A stretch of DNA of 30,410 bases from Bacillota bacterium (GTDB taxonomy: Bacteria; Bacillota_E; Symbiobacteriia; Symbiobacteriales; Symbiobacteriaceae), in the NCBI GenBank assembly GCA_003242675.1, contig QGVE01000013.1, positions 1 to 30,410 of the forward strand. The letters are read 5' to 3'. Shown here piece after piece: positions 1 through 7,518 of the stretch; within the stretch, counting starts at the first letter, position 1, and each line of letters opens with the position of its first letter. Made by a program: the position numbers and the translations under genes. The notes under the pieces were generated by a model, which was not told where the DNA came from, searched no databases, and saw only the letters and a program-made list of their open reading frames with translations.

Positions 1-105
1 CCCCTCCTTGCCCCCCGCCCCCCCGGCTGGGGGCCCCCCGCCCTTGCGCCCGCCCCCACGGGCAGGTCCCGGGGCCCCCCCCCCCCCCGGGGAGGGCGGG
101 GCCCG
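1..105. other. Low-quality G/C homopolymer contig end
   Basis: This stretch is almost only G and C, with a run of 14 C at 75-88 and several runs of 5-7. Read in the hypF frame it gives a Gly/Pro-rich string where the family has a conserved RLFDAV-type segment, although the residues just before it (LLAAGLN) are normal. On the strand leading into the edge the runs are G-rich, as in failing two-colour Illumina reads. I read it as sequence error, not biology. Confidence 0.7.
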
Positions 106-1951
106 CCGTTCCGGCCGGCGGGCAGTTCAGGCCCGCAGCCAGCAGGCGGCGCACATTGGCGATCTCCCCCGCCCGGTCGGGGTGCAGCGCGGCCAGCCGC
201 TCCAGGGCCTCCTCGCCCAGGTGGGCCCAGAGCATGCCCGCCGCGGTGCGGAGCGGGTGGCGCACCGCGGCCTCGCTGCCCGGCAGCGGGCTATAGGCCA
301 GGTGGGCGACGCGGCGGAACCCCTCAAAGCCCCCGGCCAGAACCTCGAAGCCCCAGATGGCGCCGTCGGTGCCGTAGCCGGTGCCGTCCAGCACGAGGCC
401 GATCGCCTCGCCCTCCCAGCCGTTCTCCGCCAGGCATGCGGCCAGGTGGGCGTGATGGTGCTGCACCGGGATCACCGCCTCCGCCCCCAGGGTGCGGGCG
501 AGGGCCGCGGAGTGGTAGCCCGGGTGCAGGTCGCAGGCGGCGACCGTGGGCCGGATGCCCGTGAGCCGCTGCAGGTGGTCCAGGGCGCGCCGGTAGTTGG
601 CCTGGGCCTCGGCGGTCTCCAGGTCGCCCAGGTGCTGGCTCAGCACCGCCCGCCGCCCCTGCAGCAGGCAGAAGGTGTTCTTGAGGTCGCCGCCCACCCC
701 GAGGACGGCCGGCGCCGGACCCCCGGGCGGGGCGGGCACCGGGACCTCCCGGGGGACGTAGCCCCGGGAGCGGCGCAGAAAGCGGACCTCGCCGTCCACC
801 ACCTGCACCACCGAGTCGTCGCAGGGCACGTGGATCGGCCGGTTGTGGATGAGGAAGGCGTCAGCCAGATCGGCCAGGTCCGTCAGCGCCTCCTCCTCCC
901 GGTACTGGACCGGCAGCCCGCTGGGGTTGCCGCTGGTCATCACCAGGAGCGGCGGCGCCTCCTGCAGGAGCAGGATGTGCAGCGGCGTGTAGGGCAGCAT
1001 GATGCCCAGGGTATCGACGCCCGGCGCGACCGAGGGTGCAACGGGCAGGTCCGGGTCCCGCAGCCGCCGCAGCAGGACGATGGGCGCGGCCGGCGAGGTG
1101 AGGGCCCGCTCCTCGGCGGGGCTGACTTCCGCCACCCGCCGCACCGTCTCCAGATCCCTGGCCATGAGGGCGAAGGGCCGGTGGCGGCGGTGCTTCACCC
1201 GCCGGAGCCGGGCCACCGCCTCCTCGTTCGTGGCGTCGCAGGCCAGGTGGAAGGCGCCGATGCCCTTCACGGCGACGATCTGTCCGGCCCTGAGGCGCGC
1301 CGCCGCCTCCTCCAGCCACGCCGCAGGAGAGCAAAGATCCCGGCCCGCGGCGTCCACCAGGCGCACGGAAGGACCGCAGGCCGGACAGGCGTTGGGCTGG
1401 GCGTGGAACCGCCGGTCGGCGGGGTCGTGGTACTCCCGCTCGCACTCCGGGCACATCGGAAACGCCGCCATCGTCGTCATCGGGCGGTCGTAGGGGATGT
1501 CCTTGATGATGGTAAAGCGCGGCCCGCAGTGGGTGCAGTTGGTGAACGGGTAGCGGTAGCGCCGGTTGGCGGGGTCGAGGATGTCGGCCCGGCACGCGGC
1601 GCAGGTGGCGGCGTCGGCCGGAACCGCGGCCACCCGCTCCTCGCCCCGCTGCGAGGCGACGATGCGGAACTCCGCCTCCCCGATGGGGGGCACGTCCCGC
1701 CCGGACACGCGGGTCACCACGGCGAGCGCGGGCGGCCTCTCCCGCAGCTCCCGCTCAAAGGCGGCGACCTCCTCCGGCGCGCCCTCGACGGCGATCACGA
1801 CGCCCCGCTCGTCGTTGCACACCCATCCCGCGAGCCGGTGATCCCGGGCCAGGCGGTAGACGAAGGGGCGGAAGCCCACCCCCTGGACGATGCCCTCCAC
1901 AACCAGCTCCCGGCGCACGCGCGCGCCGCCTTCACCTGTCCATCCCGTCAC
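1..1951 (-). CDS. hypF: HypF carbamoyltransferase, partial (C-terminus lost at contig edge)
   Basis: HypF makes the CN ligands of the [NiFe]-hydrogenase active site by carbamoylating the C-terminal Cys of HypE. The frame opens at a GTG (1949-1951) and stays open to the window edge, about 650 codons against roughly 750-780 in the family. Domains in order: acylphosphatase-like with EGIVQGVGFRPFVYRLA near residue 20; four CxxC pairs (near residues 113, 137, 164 and 185) forming two zinc fingers; a YrdC-like domain at about 205-390; and a Kae1-like domain with the metal-binding HHHAH near residue 497 and DGTGYG near 519. It lies 110 bp after a hydrogenase-type small-subunit gene, which fits a maturation role. 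A second GTG 11 codons downstream could be the true start. Below about position 105 the reading turns into Gly/Pro-rich low complexity, so that part should not be trusted. Confidence 0.93.
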   Translation of the reverse strand, partial: MTGWTGEGGARVRRELVVEGIVQGVGFRPFVYRLARDHRLAGWVCNDERGVVIAVEGAPEEVAAFERELRERPPALAVVTRVSGRDVPPIGEAEFRIVASQRGEERVAAVPADAATCAACRADILDPANRRYRYPFTNCTHCGPRFTIIKDIPYDRPMTTMAAFPMCPECEREYHDPADRRFHAQPNACPACGPSVRLVDAAGRDLCSPAAWLEEAAARLRAGQIVAVKGIGAFHLACDATNEEAVARLRRVKHRRHRPFALMARDLETVRRVAEVSPAEERALTSPAAPIVLLRRLRDPDLPVAPSVAPGVDTLGIMLPYTPLHILLLQEAPPLLVMTSGNPSGLPVQYREEEALTDLADLADAFLIHNRPIHVPCDDSVVQVVDGEVRFLRRSRGYVPREVPVPAPPGGPAPAVLGVGGDLKNTFCLLQGRRAVLSQHLGDLETAEAQANYRRALDHLQRLTGIRPTVAACDLHPGYHSAALARTLGAEAVIPVQHHHAHLAACLAENGWEGEAIGLVLDGTGYGTDGAIWGFEVLAGGFEGFRRVAHLAYSPLPGSEAAVRHPLRTAAGMLWAHLGEEALERLAALHPDRAGEIANVRRLLAAGLNCPPAGTAGPALPGGGGGPGTCPWGRAQGRGAPSRGGGGQGG

Positions 1952-2060
1952 GGTAGGTATGGTTCCACCCCCTCGCCGGTGCGGGCGGGAAGCGGCATGA
2001 ACCGCCTTGCGCCACCGCCCGCCCCCGCAGGCCTGCGTCCGCGCGGCCGAAAACTTGCCC

Positions 2061-2594
2061 TCACGCGCCAGAACGGCTTCCGCCCGCCGCGAACACCGTC
2101 TCGCCGCTGGCGGACCGCACCTCGAGCGGCTCCTCGTGCTCGTACGGCTGCACCTTCGGGTCCACCAGCTTCATGGCGACGGCGACGCCGTAGAGAATCG
2201 CCTCCGGCCGCGGCGGGCACCCAGGAATATAGTAATCCACCGGCAGGACCGCGTTCAGCCCCCCTTCGGTCCCATATGTGTCAAACCAAATGCCTCCGCC
2301 AGTGGCACAGGAGCCTACGCCGATCACCACACAGGGCTTGGCCACGGCCTCGTACAAACGAAGCAGGCGCGGGCGTACCTGCCTCGTGACCGCGCACGAT
2401 ACCAGGAGCACGTCCGCGTGGCGCGGCGAGCCCACCAGCTTCAGCCCGAACCGCTCGGCGTCGTAGTACGGGGTGAAAGCGCAGATCTCCTCGATGTCAC
2501 AGCCGTTGCAGGAGCCCGCGTTGGCATGGTAGACCCAGAGCGACTGGGTGAAGCTCCTGCGCACCAGGCCGCTGAACCAGCTCCGCAGTCCCAC
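2061..2594 (-). CDS. Group 4 [NiFe]-hydrogenase / complex I-type small subunit (NuoB/HyfI-like)
   Basis: This 177-residue protein belongs to the NuoB/HyfI/EchC/MbhJ family, the small subunit that carries the proximal [4Fe-4S] cluster next to the catalytic large subunit in membrane-bound hydrogenases and complex I. All four cluster ligands are visible: C29 and C32 (SCNGCD), C95 (GVGSCA) and C125 (PGCPPRP). The start is a GTG with an AAGGGGG ribosome-binding site about 9 nt upstream, inside the end of the preceding antiporter-like gene. The gap to that gene's stop is 3 bp, so the two were co-transcribed. No large subunit, NuoH-like or NuoI-like gene is present in the window. Downstream hypF favours a hydrogenase over complex I. 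The gene itself looks intact, but its partner upstream is broken. Confidence 0.85.
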   Translation of the reverse strand: MGLRSWFSGLVRRSFTQSLWVYHANAGSCNGCDIEEICAFTPYYDAERFGLKLVGSPRHADVLLVSCAVTRQVRPRLLRLYEAVAKPCVVIGVGSCATGGGIWFDTYGTEGGLNAVLPVDYYIPGCPPRPEAILYGVAVAMKLVDPKVQPYEHEEPLEVRSASGETVFAAGGSRSGA

Positions 2595-2597
2595 GAA

Positions 2598-3561
2598 CTA
2601 CACCCCCCTTGCCAGGGCCACAGCCGCTGCGGACAGCAGCGCGTGGATCCATCCCGGGAACAGCCCGGCGGCAAAGACCGCCGCCACCAGGAGCACCATC
2701 GGCCACGGGGCCGGTGCGGCCGGAGCCGGCTCTTCGCCCGCCGGCCGCAGGAGGAACGCCCGCGCTCCCGCCCGCACCAGGGTGGTGATGGTGAGCAGGC
2801 TCGTCCGCACCGCCACGCCCGCGGCCCAGCCGTAGCCAGCCTCCGCCGTGGCGGTGAAGTCCGGCCGGGCTGCCCAGGGCGGCGAGGCCGATGCCGACCA
2901 GCATCAGGGCCAGGTTGGCGATGGTGGAGAAGGCCAGCAGCCGCTTCAGGTCGTCGGCGTAGAAGTAGCCGGCCAGGCCCACGTAGAGGGTGATCAGCGC
3001 GGCCAGGGTGATCGCCCCGGCGACCCAGCCGCTGAACGCGCCGGTGGAGACCAGGCAGCGGGCCGCCAGGAAGATGCCGGCCTTCACCATGGCCGCCGCG
3101 TGCAGGAAGGCCGAGGCCGGCGTCGGCGCGACCATGGCCGAGGGCAGCCACGTGAAGAACGGCACCTGCGCGGCCTTGCCCCAGGCGGCGACCAGGAGCA
3201 GCGTGGCGAAGGCCGCGCGGCCGGCCGGGGTCATGCGGGCAACCGCATCAAAGGCAAACGAGCCCGTCTGCGCGTAGAGCAGCACGAGCCCGCCGATGAA
3301 GAAGAGGCTGGCGAACTGGGTGACCGCCAGGGCCTTCAGGCCGGAGCGGATCGCCTCCGGCGACCCGTAGTGGGAGATCAGGGCCCAGCTGCAGACCGTG
3401 GTCAGCTCCCAGAACAGGAAGATCTGGAAAAAGTCCGGCACCGTCGCCATGCCGAGCATCGCCGTGACGAAGAGCAGGAAGAAGAAATAATACCGTCCCT
3501 TCCCCTCCGCTTCCGGGTGCTCCCGGTTCTCCCGGCTGAGGTAGATCCGTCCCGGGAAGGT
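2598..3561 (-). pseudogene. Damaged antiporter-like membrane subunit (NuoL/HyfB/MrpD type)
   Basis: Two pieces of a proton-translocating subunit lie end to end in different frames. The upstream piece (about 3561-2870) carries family-like membrane segments: YYFFFLLFVTAMLGM, the FWELTT motif, HAAAMVKAGIF and a YADDLKRLLAFSTIANLAL segment. Near 2862-2870 the sensible frame shifts. The second piece then reads AGYGWAAGVAVRTS and ends in a hydrophobic tail (VFAAGLFPGWIHALLS) before the stop at 2598. Family members have about 480-620 residues. Here roughly 320 remain: about 90-110 N-terminal residues and some 150-200 central ones are missing, and no good start codon precedes 3459. It is either a genuine pseudogene or a collapsed assembly. 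It is followed at once by the NuoB-like gene and preceded by a palindrome and aor. Confidence 0.7.
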
Positions 3562-3563
3562 GC

Positions 3564-3593
3564 GTGGGCGGAGCCTGGGGCGGCTCCGCCCAC
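3564..3593. terminator. Perfect palindrome between aor and the broken antiporter gene
   Basis: A 12-bp perfect inverted repeat (GTGGGCGGAGCC with its complement) encloses a 6-base loop. It lies 20 bp after the aor stop codon and could end the moaD-fdx-aor transcript, but no T-run follows it on the minus strand, so intrinsic termination is unproven. It could instead be a dispersed palindromic element. It sits exactly where recognisable antiporter-like coding sequence begins. Confidence 0.5.
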
Positions 3594-3613
3594 CGTGCGA
3601 CCTGGGTGGCGGA

Positions 3614-5428
3614 TCAGGCGAACTCCACCAGGTCGAGCTCGGCCAGCTTCTCCTTGGTCGGCCTGCCTTCCTTGTCCCAGCCGCGCAGCTCGTAGTACTT
3701 GGGCAGCATCTCGTCGAGCCGGCTGACGCTCCCCTTCATCGGCCCGAACCGCAGAGCCTCCTTCAGGAGCCGCTGCGGCAGCGTGTCGTCCTTCTTGGAG
3801 AGCCCGGCCCTGAGGTTGAACTGCCGCTCCAGGTTCCAGATGCGCTCGCCCGCCTTCAGCAGCTCCTCCACGGTGTAGTCGAAGCCCGTCGCCGCCCGGA
3901 GCTCGTCCGCGATCTGCGGCGCGCCGAAGGCGAAGGTGGTGAAGAGGCAGATGCCGGCGGAGTCCACCGCGGCGGTGAGATCCTGGAAGGTCTTCACCCA
4001 CTGGGGCTTCTCGTCGATCGACTGCGGGTCGAGCTTCTCGGGCACGCCCAGCACCTCGGGCGAGATGGTGTAGCCGCGCACGTGGCAGCCGCCGCGGTTG
4101 GAGGTGGCGTAGTTGAGGCCGATGCCCTGCACGGCCCGCGGGTCGTAGGCGGGCATCTCCTGCTTCTTCACGGACATCGACAGCTCGGGGTGGCCGAAGC
4201 GGCTGGCCAGCCGGTAGGAGCCCTCCGCGCACAGGTCGCCGAAGCCCTCCCGGTAGCCGATCATCCGGGTGAGTTCCACGAGCGCGTGCGCATTGCCGAA
4301 GTTCAGCGGGATGCCGGTGTCCTTGATGGTGATGTAGCCGTTCTCGTACATCTCCATCGCGCAGGCGATGGTGGAGCCGACCGAGATCGGGTCGAGGCCC
4401 AGCTCGTTGCAGAGGAAGTTGGCCTTGCAGACGGCGGCCAGGTCGCTCACGCCGCAGTCGGCGCCAAGGGCCCAGCCGGCCTCGTACTCCGGCCCCTCGC
4501 CGAAGCTCTTGAACGGACCCTCGGGGACCTTGGTGACGCGGCCGCAGTCGATGTTGCAGCCCCAGCAGCCCTTGTTCCGCACCAGGTACTTCTCGGCCAG
4601 GGTCTCGCCGCTGATCTGATCAGCCTTGGACCAGGTGCCGGAGTCGCGCCAGTTGTGAATCGGCAGGCCGCCCAGCTCGTTGAGGATGTTGACCAGGACC
4701 ATGGTGCCGTAGGTCGGCAGGCCGTTGCCGGCGACGGGGTCGTCCTTCATCAGCTTGCGGTCTCGCTCGGCAAAGGCCCGGAACCCCTCCAGATCGGCGA
4801 CCTCGACGCCCCCGTGCCCGCGCACGGCGACGGCCTTCAGGTTCTTGGAGCCCATCACGGCGCCGACGCCGCTCCGGCCGGCCGCGCGGTTGTAGTCGTT
4901 GACGACCGCGGCCAGCAGGGCCAGCTTCTCGCCGGCGGGGCCGATGCACGCGACGCGGGCGTCCGGGTCGGTCTCCGCCCGGATGGCGTCCGTGGTCTCG
5001 AACACAGTCTTGCCCCACAGGTGCTCGGCGGAGCGCAGCTCGACGTGGTCGTCCTCCATCCAGAGGTAGACCGGCTTCTCCGCCTTGCCCTCGAAGATGA
5101 TGCCGTCCCAGCCGGCGAACTTCAGCTCCGGGCCCCAGTAGCCGCCGGAGTTGGAAGCGGCGATCGCGCCGGTGAGCGGGCTCTTGGTGATCACGTTGTA
5201 GCGGCTGCCGGACGGCGCTGCGGTGCCGGTCAGCGGGCCGGTGAAGAACATCAGCTTGTTCTCCGGGCTCAGCGGATCGACCTTGGGGTCGACCTCCTTC
5301 ATGAGGTAGTAGGTGCCCATGCCGCGGCAGCCGATGTACTGCCGGGCCACCTTGGGATCCAGGTACTCGGTCTTGACCGTGCCGGAGGTCAGGTCGACGC
5401 GCAGGATCTTGCCCTTGTACGCATGCAT
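3614..5428 (-). CDS. aor: Tungsten aldehyde:ferredoxin oxidoreductase
   Basis: The 604-residue protein has the normal length for the AOR family, cytoplasmic enzymes that oxidise aldehydes to acids (or reduce acids) with ferredoxin, using a tungsten bis-pterin and one [4Fe-4S] cluster. The cluster motif is CWGCNIDC (C288, C291, C295) with the fourth ligand at C494 (SAGICLF). Other family marks are GSRYNV and [16 protein letters not shown] near residues 74-108, GPEYE near 312, [11 protein letters not shown] near 341, and [13 protein letters not shown] near 441. It starts with ATG 3 bp after the ferredoxin gene's stop, so the two are translationally close. A moaD-like gene comes first in the same operon. 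Tungsten over molybdenum follows from family knowledge; the true aldehyde substrate cannot be read from sequence. Confidence 0.95.
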   Translation of the reverse strand: MHAYKGKILRVDLTSGTVKTEYLDPKVARQYIGCRGMGTYYLMKEVDPKVDPLSPENKLMFFTGPLTGTAAPSGSRYNVITKSPLTGAIAASNSGGYWGPELKFAGWDGIIFEGKAEKPVYLWMEDDHVELRSAEHLWGKTVFETTDAIRAETDPDARVACIGPAGEKLALLAAVVNDYNRAAGRSGVGAVMGSKNLKAVAVRGHGGVEVADLEGFRAFAERDRKLMKDDPVAGNGLPTYGTMVLVNILNELGGLPIHNWRDSGTWSKADQISGETLAEKYLVRNKGCWGCNIDCGRVTKVPEGPFKSFGEGPEYEAGWALGADCGVSDLAAVCKANFLCNELGLDPISVGSTIACAMEMYENGYITIKDTGIPLNFGNAHALVELTRMIGYREGFGDLCAEGSYRLASRFGHPELSMSVKKQEMPAYDPRAVQGIGLNYATSNRGGCHVRGYTISPEVLGVPEKLDPQSIDEKPQWVKTFQDLTAAVDSAGICLFTTFAFGAPQIADELRAATGFDYTVEELLKAGERIWNLERQFNLRAGLSKKDDTLPQRLLKEALRFGPMKGSVSRLDEMLPKYYELRGWDKEGRPTKEKLAELDLVEFA

Positions 5429-5431
5429 CGC

Positions 5432-5908
5432 TCACTTCACCCCCACTGCAGCCTTCAGCCTGGCCGCGTACGCCCGCTTGCGCTCGACGGTCGCCCGGCT
5501 CGCGTCGACATACTGGAGCGCGCCGCTCGGGCAGTACTTCACGCACTTGGGGTCGCCGCCGCACAGGTCGCACTTCAGGATGCGGCTCGCCACGGGATCA
5601 TAGGAGGTTCCGCCGAAGGGACACGCCTGCATGCACATCTTGCAGCGGATGCACTTGCCATGGTCGACGACCATCGCGCCCGTGTCGGGATGCTTGCTGA
5701 TGGCGCCCACGGGGCAGGCCTTCATGCAGAAGGCATCCTCGCACTGGACGCACATCATCGGAACGGAAATCAGCTCGTCCTCCCAGGTGTACACCGTCAC
5801 CCGGGACTTGCTGGGTACGTAGTACCCCTCGTGCTCCTGCGAGCAGGCGATCTCGCAGGAGTGGCAGCCGGTACAGACGTCCGGCGTGATCAGGAGCATC
5901 TTCGCCAT
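5432..5908 (-). CDS. Polyferredoxin electron-transfer subunit of the AOR operon
   Basis: The protein has 158 residues from the ATG at 5908. That start is preferred over the longer frame because an AGGGGGTGG site lies about 8 nt upstream and the protein then begins MAKMLLITPDVCTGC. Sixteen cysteines form four [4Fe-4S] motifs in order: CTGCHSCEIAC, CVQCEDAFCMKACP, CIRCKMCMQACP and CDLCGGDPKCVKYCP. This matches the HycB/DmsB-like electron-transfer subunits. It is very probably the partner that carries electrons from AOR to other ferredoxins or a redox partner. It sits between the moaD-like gene and aor with a 3-bp gap to aor. The Lys/Arg-rich C-terminal tail (about the last 30 residues) lacks motifs. 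Confidence 0.92.
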   Translation of the reverse strand: MAKMLLITPDVCTGCHSCEIACSQEHEGYYVPSKSRVTVYTWEDELISVPMMCVQCEDAFCMKACPVGAISKHPDTGAMVVDHGKCIRCKMCMQACPFGGTSYDPVASRILKCDLCGGDPKCVKYCPSGALQYVDASRATVERKRAYAARLKAAVGVK

Positions 5909-6001
5909 CGCTTGCCACCCCCTGACGATGCTCGGAACCACGGAATGTGCCTTATTTCACAAATGGGATTGCCCTTCTCCCTGCGGCTCCGGTCCTGCGG
6001 G

Positions 6002-6280
6002 CTACCCCCCTGCGCTGGGCGGGAAGACGGCCATGTCGTCGTCGGGCTGGACGGGCGTGTCCAGGCCGAGCCCGTCGCGGATGTCGCGGCCGTTCTTCAC
6101 GATCATCACGTGGCGGTACAGAACGCCCGGGCGCTCAAACAAAAGCGGACGCATGCGCGGGTATTTCGTCACCAGTCGCTCCAACAGGGTGCCGACCGTG
6201 TCGCCCTCGCACACGTCCACGTCTATTGCGGTTTGCCGCTCTGCCGCGTCACGCAGGAGGCCGTAGAGCCGGATGCGCAT
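6002..6280 (-). CDS. MoaD/ThiS-family sulfur carrier for the pterin cofactor
   Basis: This 92-residue ubiquitin-like protein begins MRIRLYGLLRDAA and ends SAGG, the C-terminal Gly-Gly needed for adenylation and thiocarboxylation. MoaD-type proteins donate sulfur for the dithiolene of molybdopterin, which also holds tungsten in AOR. The ATG at 6280 was chosen over a longer frame because AAGGGGGTGG lies just upstream and the family fold starts here. The next gene downstream is the ferredoxin, then aor, so it probably serves that enzyme's cofactor. No other moa genes are in the window. A dedicated, AOR-linked MoaD paralogue is common in such operons; that it is separate from the general MoaD is inference. 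Confidence 0.88.
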   Translation of the reverse strand: MRIRLYGLLRDAAERQTAIDVDVCEGDTVGTLLERLVTKYPRMRPLLFERPGVLYRHVMIVKNGRDIRDGLGLDTPVQPDDDMAVFPPSAGG

Positions 6281-6673
6281 GCACGCCACCCCCTTTGTGC
6301 ACCGCCCTGGCCCCGACCAGCAATTTGTGGGTAGAGCTAAGATCATGGTACCTTCAGAGGGATAGGCACAGCTATCCGCCGATGGTGCCCATTTCTCGCG
6401 CGCCGTCCGCTGCGTCCCGCAGATGTTAGCACAAAGGGTGAGCATGTACTCTTCGCCACGGCGGTGTCCAGGCAGGTGCCAAAGCGCTATTCCCAGCCAT
6501 TTCGGTCTGAAGCCGGGGATGACACCTGCGCGTCATGGCGATCGCCACCCACTCCGCGGCCCTGGGCCCACCCCCCGGTCGCCGGCAAAGCCCGGTGAAC
6601 GCGGCCGCCGCCGCCAGCCGGAACGGCCGCCGATGGCAGCCCAGCGGCGGCGGCGGGCCCCTTAGACAAAGGG
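6281..6673. other. Gene-free stretch upstream of the moaD-fdx-aor operon
   Basis: About 390 bp lie between the tRNA-Leu terminator and the moaD-like start. I see no credible gene. It should hold the operon promoter, but no clear -35/-10 pair stands out. A short hairpin (GGATAG/CTATCC, 6360-6377) lies in the presumed leader. A longer imperfect GC-rich inverted repeat occupies about 6602-6658. I could not match the leader to the molybdenum/tungsten cofactor RNA motif by eye. Confidence 0.5.
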
Positions 6674-6706
6674 AAGGGCTGCAGGGTCGCACACCCTGCA
6701 GCCCTT
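6674..6706 (-). terminator. Hairpin terminator after tRNA-Leu
   Basis: A 14-bp perfect stem (AAGGGCTGCAGGGT and its complement) with a 5-base loop begins 9 nt after the tRNA 3' end and is followed on the minus strand by CCCTTTGTCT. The T-run is weak, but the position directly after the tRNA supports termination there. Confidence 0.7.
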
Positions 6707-6714
6707 GTCTCCTC

Positions 6715-6801
6715 TGGTGCCCGAGGCGGGACTCGAACCCGCACGGCCTTTGCGGCCCCAAGATTTTAAGTCTCGTGCGTCTGCCATTCCGCCACTCGGG
6801 C
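6715..6801 (-). tRNA. tRNA-Leu (anticodon TAA), CCA encoded
   Basis: The minus strand gives an 87-nt class II tRNA. The acceptor stem GCCCGAG pairs with CTCGGGC, and the genome-encoded CCA ends at 6715. The anticodon loop reads CTTAAAA with anticodon TAA. A long variable arm (GGGCCGCAAAGGCC) and the T-loop GGTTCGAGTCC are clear. The TAA anticodon reads UUA/UUG codons. It lies downstream of divIC with its own promoter and terminator. Confidence 0.97.
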
Positions 6802-6817
6802 CCGATCGCGTCAGTTC

Positions 6818-6847
6818 ATCTTAGCACGCCGCGGCGGCGCGTTTCAA
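6818..6847 (-). promoter_or_regulatory. Sigma-A-type promoter of tRNA-Leu
   Basis: TTGAAA (6842-6847) is followed by an 18-bp spacer and TAAGAT (6818-6823). Transcription would begin about 10 nt before the tRNA 5' end, the usual distance. Confidence 0.65.
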
Positions 6848-6851
6848 CCGA

Positions 6852-6873
6852 CCGGCGCCTGTGCGCGCGCCGG
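6852..6873 (-). terminator. Possible hairpin after divIC
   Basis: A 7-bp GC stem (CCGGCGC/GCGCCGG) with an 8-base loop lies 27 bp after the divIC stop codon. There is no T-run. It may help end the yabP-divIC transcript before the tRNA promoter, but this is weak. Confidence 0.3.
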
Positions 6874-6899
6874 CCGGGCGCCGTGCTCGCGGCCCCGGC

Positions 6900-7259
6900 T
6901 CAGTCGCCGTCGGGCAAGACGGTCTGGTAGACCTGTTCGTCTGGCCATGTAAAGCCCATCTGCTTGGCCTTCAGCTCCATCGACTCGTCGCTGGTGACCC
7001 GCTCCAGCGTCTCGGTCAGCCGCCGCTTCTTCTCCCGCAGCGCCTGGAGCTCGGCCTCGACCTGCGCCTGCACCGCCAGGGCCCGCTGCAGCTCCAGCTT
7101 CGCCTCGTACAGCTCCAGCGCCAGGCAGGAAAGGGCCGCGCCGACCGCGGTGATCAGCGCGCCGGACAGCCAGTGCCGCCGCAGGGGATTTCCCCTGGCG
7201 CGCCGGCCCGGCTCGCGTGCGGCCGCCTCGCGCTCGGCCCTCCTAGAGGGAGTTGTCAT
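6900..7259 (-). CDS. divIC: DivIC/FtsL-like septum formation initiator
   Basis: This 119-residue bitopic membrane protein has a short Arg-rich cytoplasmic N-terminus (residues 1-28), one membrane segment (about 31-50) and a heptad-rich extracytoplasmic coiled coil (about 50-90). That is the plan of DivIC/FtsB proteins, which join FtsL and DivIB in the divisome. A GFTWPDEQVYQT tail resembles the family's C-terminal motif. Its ATG overlaps the stop of the upstream HTH gene (ATGA), implying translational coupling. Position at the end of rqcP-yabP-yabQ matches divIC in Bacillus. FtsL is a possible alternative on size alone; gene order favours DivIC. Confidence 0.87.
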   Translation of the reverse strand: MTTPSRRAEREAAAREPGRRARGNPLRRHWLSGALITAVGAALSCLALELYEAKLELQRALAVQAQVEAELQALREKKRRLTETLERVTSDESMELKAKQMGFTWPDEQVYQTVLPDGD

Positions 7260-7492
7260 TCTTCATCCTCCCTGTCTTCGGCGCTGTCAAACAGCCCCAG
7301 GCTGTCTCCCGGCAGGACGATGACCACCTGGTAGCCCTTGGCCTTGGCCCGGTTGTACAGGGTCGCGACGGTGCTGGGCGCGAGCGAGAGCCGCTTCGCG
7401 ACCTGTTCGTTGCTCCAGCCCATCTCCTTCAGCACGACGACCTGCCGCTCCCGGAAGCTCAGCCGCTCCGCGCCGCGGATCTCGATGTTCAC
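7256..7492 (-). CDS. Small helix-turn-helix protein (LuxR / sigma region 4-like) coupled to divIC
   Basis: The 78-residue protein is mostly one DNA-binding domain. LSFRERQVVVLKEMGWS followed by NEQVAKRLSLAPSTVATLYN (about residues 11-47) fits the LuxR/GerE or sigma-70 region 4 HTH. After it come a short hydrophobic strand (QVVIVLPG) and an acidic tail (EDREDEE). No receiver or ligand domain is present. It starts with GTG and has a poor ribosome-binding site (GGATCG). Its stop overlaps the divIC start by 4 bp. An array of seven 11-bp repeats lies 27 bp upstream of its start and is a natural candidate operator. The Bacillus yabQ-divIC junction has no such gene. Its target is unknown. Confidence 0.8.
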   Translation of the reverse strand: MNIEIRGAERLSFRERQVVVLKEMGWSNEQVAKRLSLAPSTVATLYNRAKAKGYQVVIVLPGDSLGLFDSAEDREDEE

Positions 7493-7518
7493 CGATCCGT
7501 CCGCCCCCGGCTACCGGA

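Noticed and set aside
8..2389. Long plus-strand open frame (793 codons)
   Set aside because: It is the GC-rich shadow of hypF and the NuoB-like gene: Arg/Pro/Gly/Ala-rich, no family features, no ribosome-binding site, and it begins in the corrupted edge.
2862..2870. Programmed ribosomal frameshift in the antiporter-like gene
   Set aside because: No slippery heptamer or downstream pseudoknot is visible, and large parts of the protein are missing as well, so decay or misassembly is simpler.
3560..6334. Long plus-strand open frame opposite the aor operon
   Set aside because: Shadow of aor and the ferredoxin gene; no motifs, and the minus strand carries all metal-binding signatures.
6281..6480. 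Molybdenum/tungsten cofactor riboswitch upstream of the moaD-like gene
   Set aside because: The location is suitable, but I could not recognise the conserved motif or a regulatory terminator; a covariance-model search of 6281-6480 would decide.
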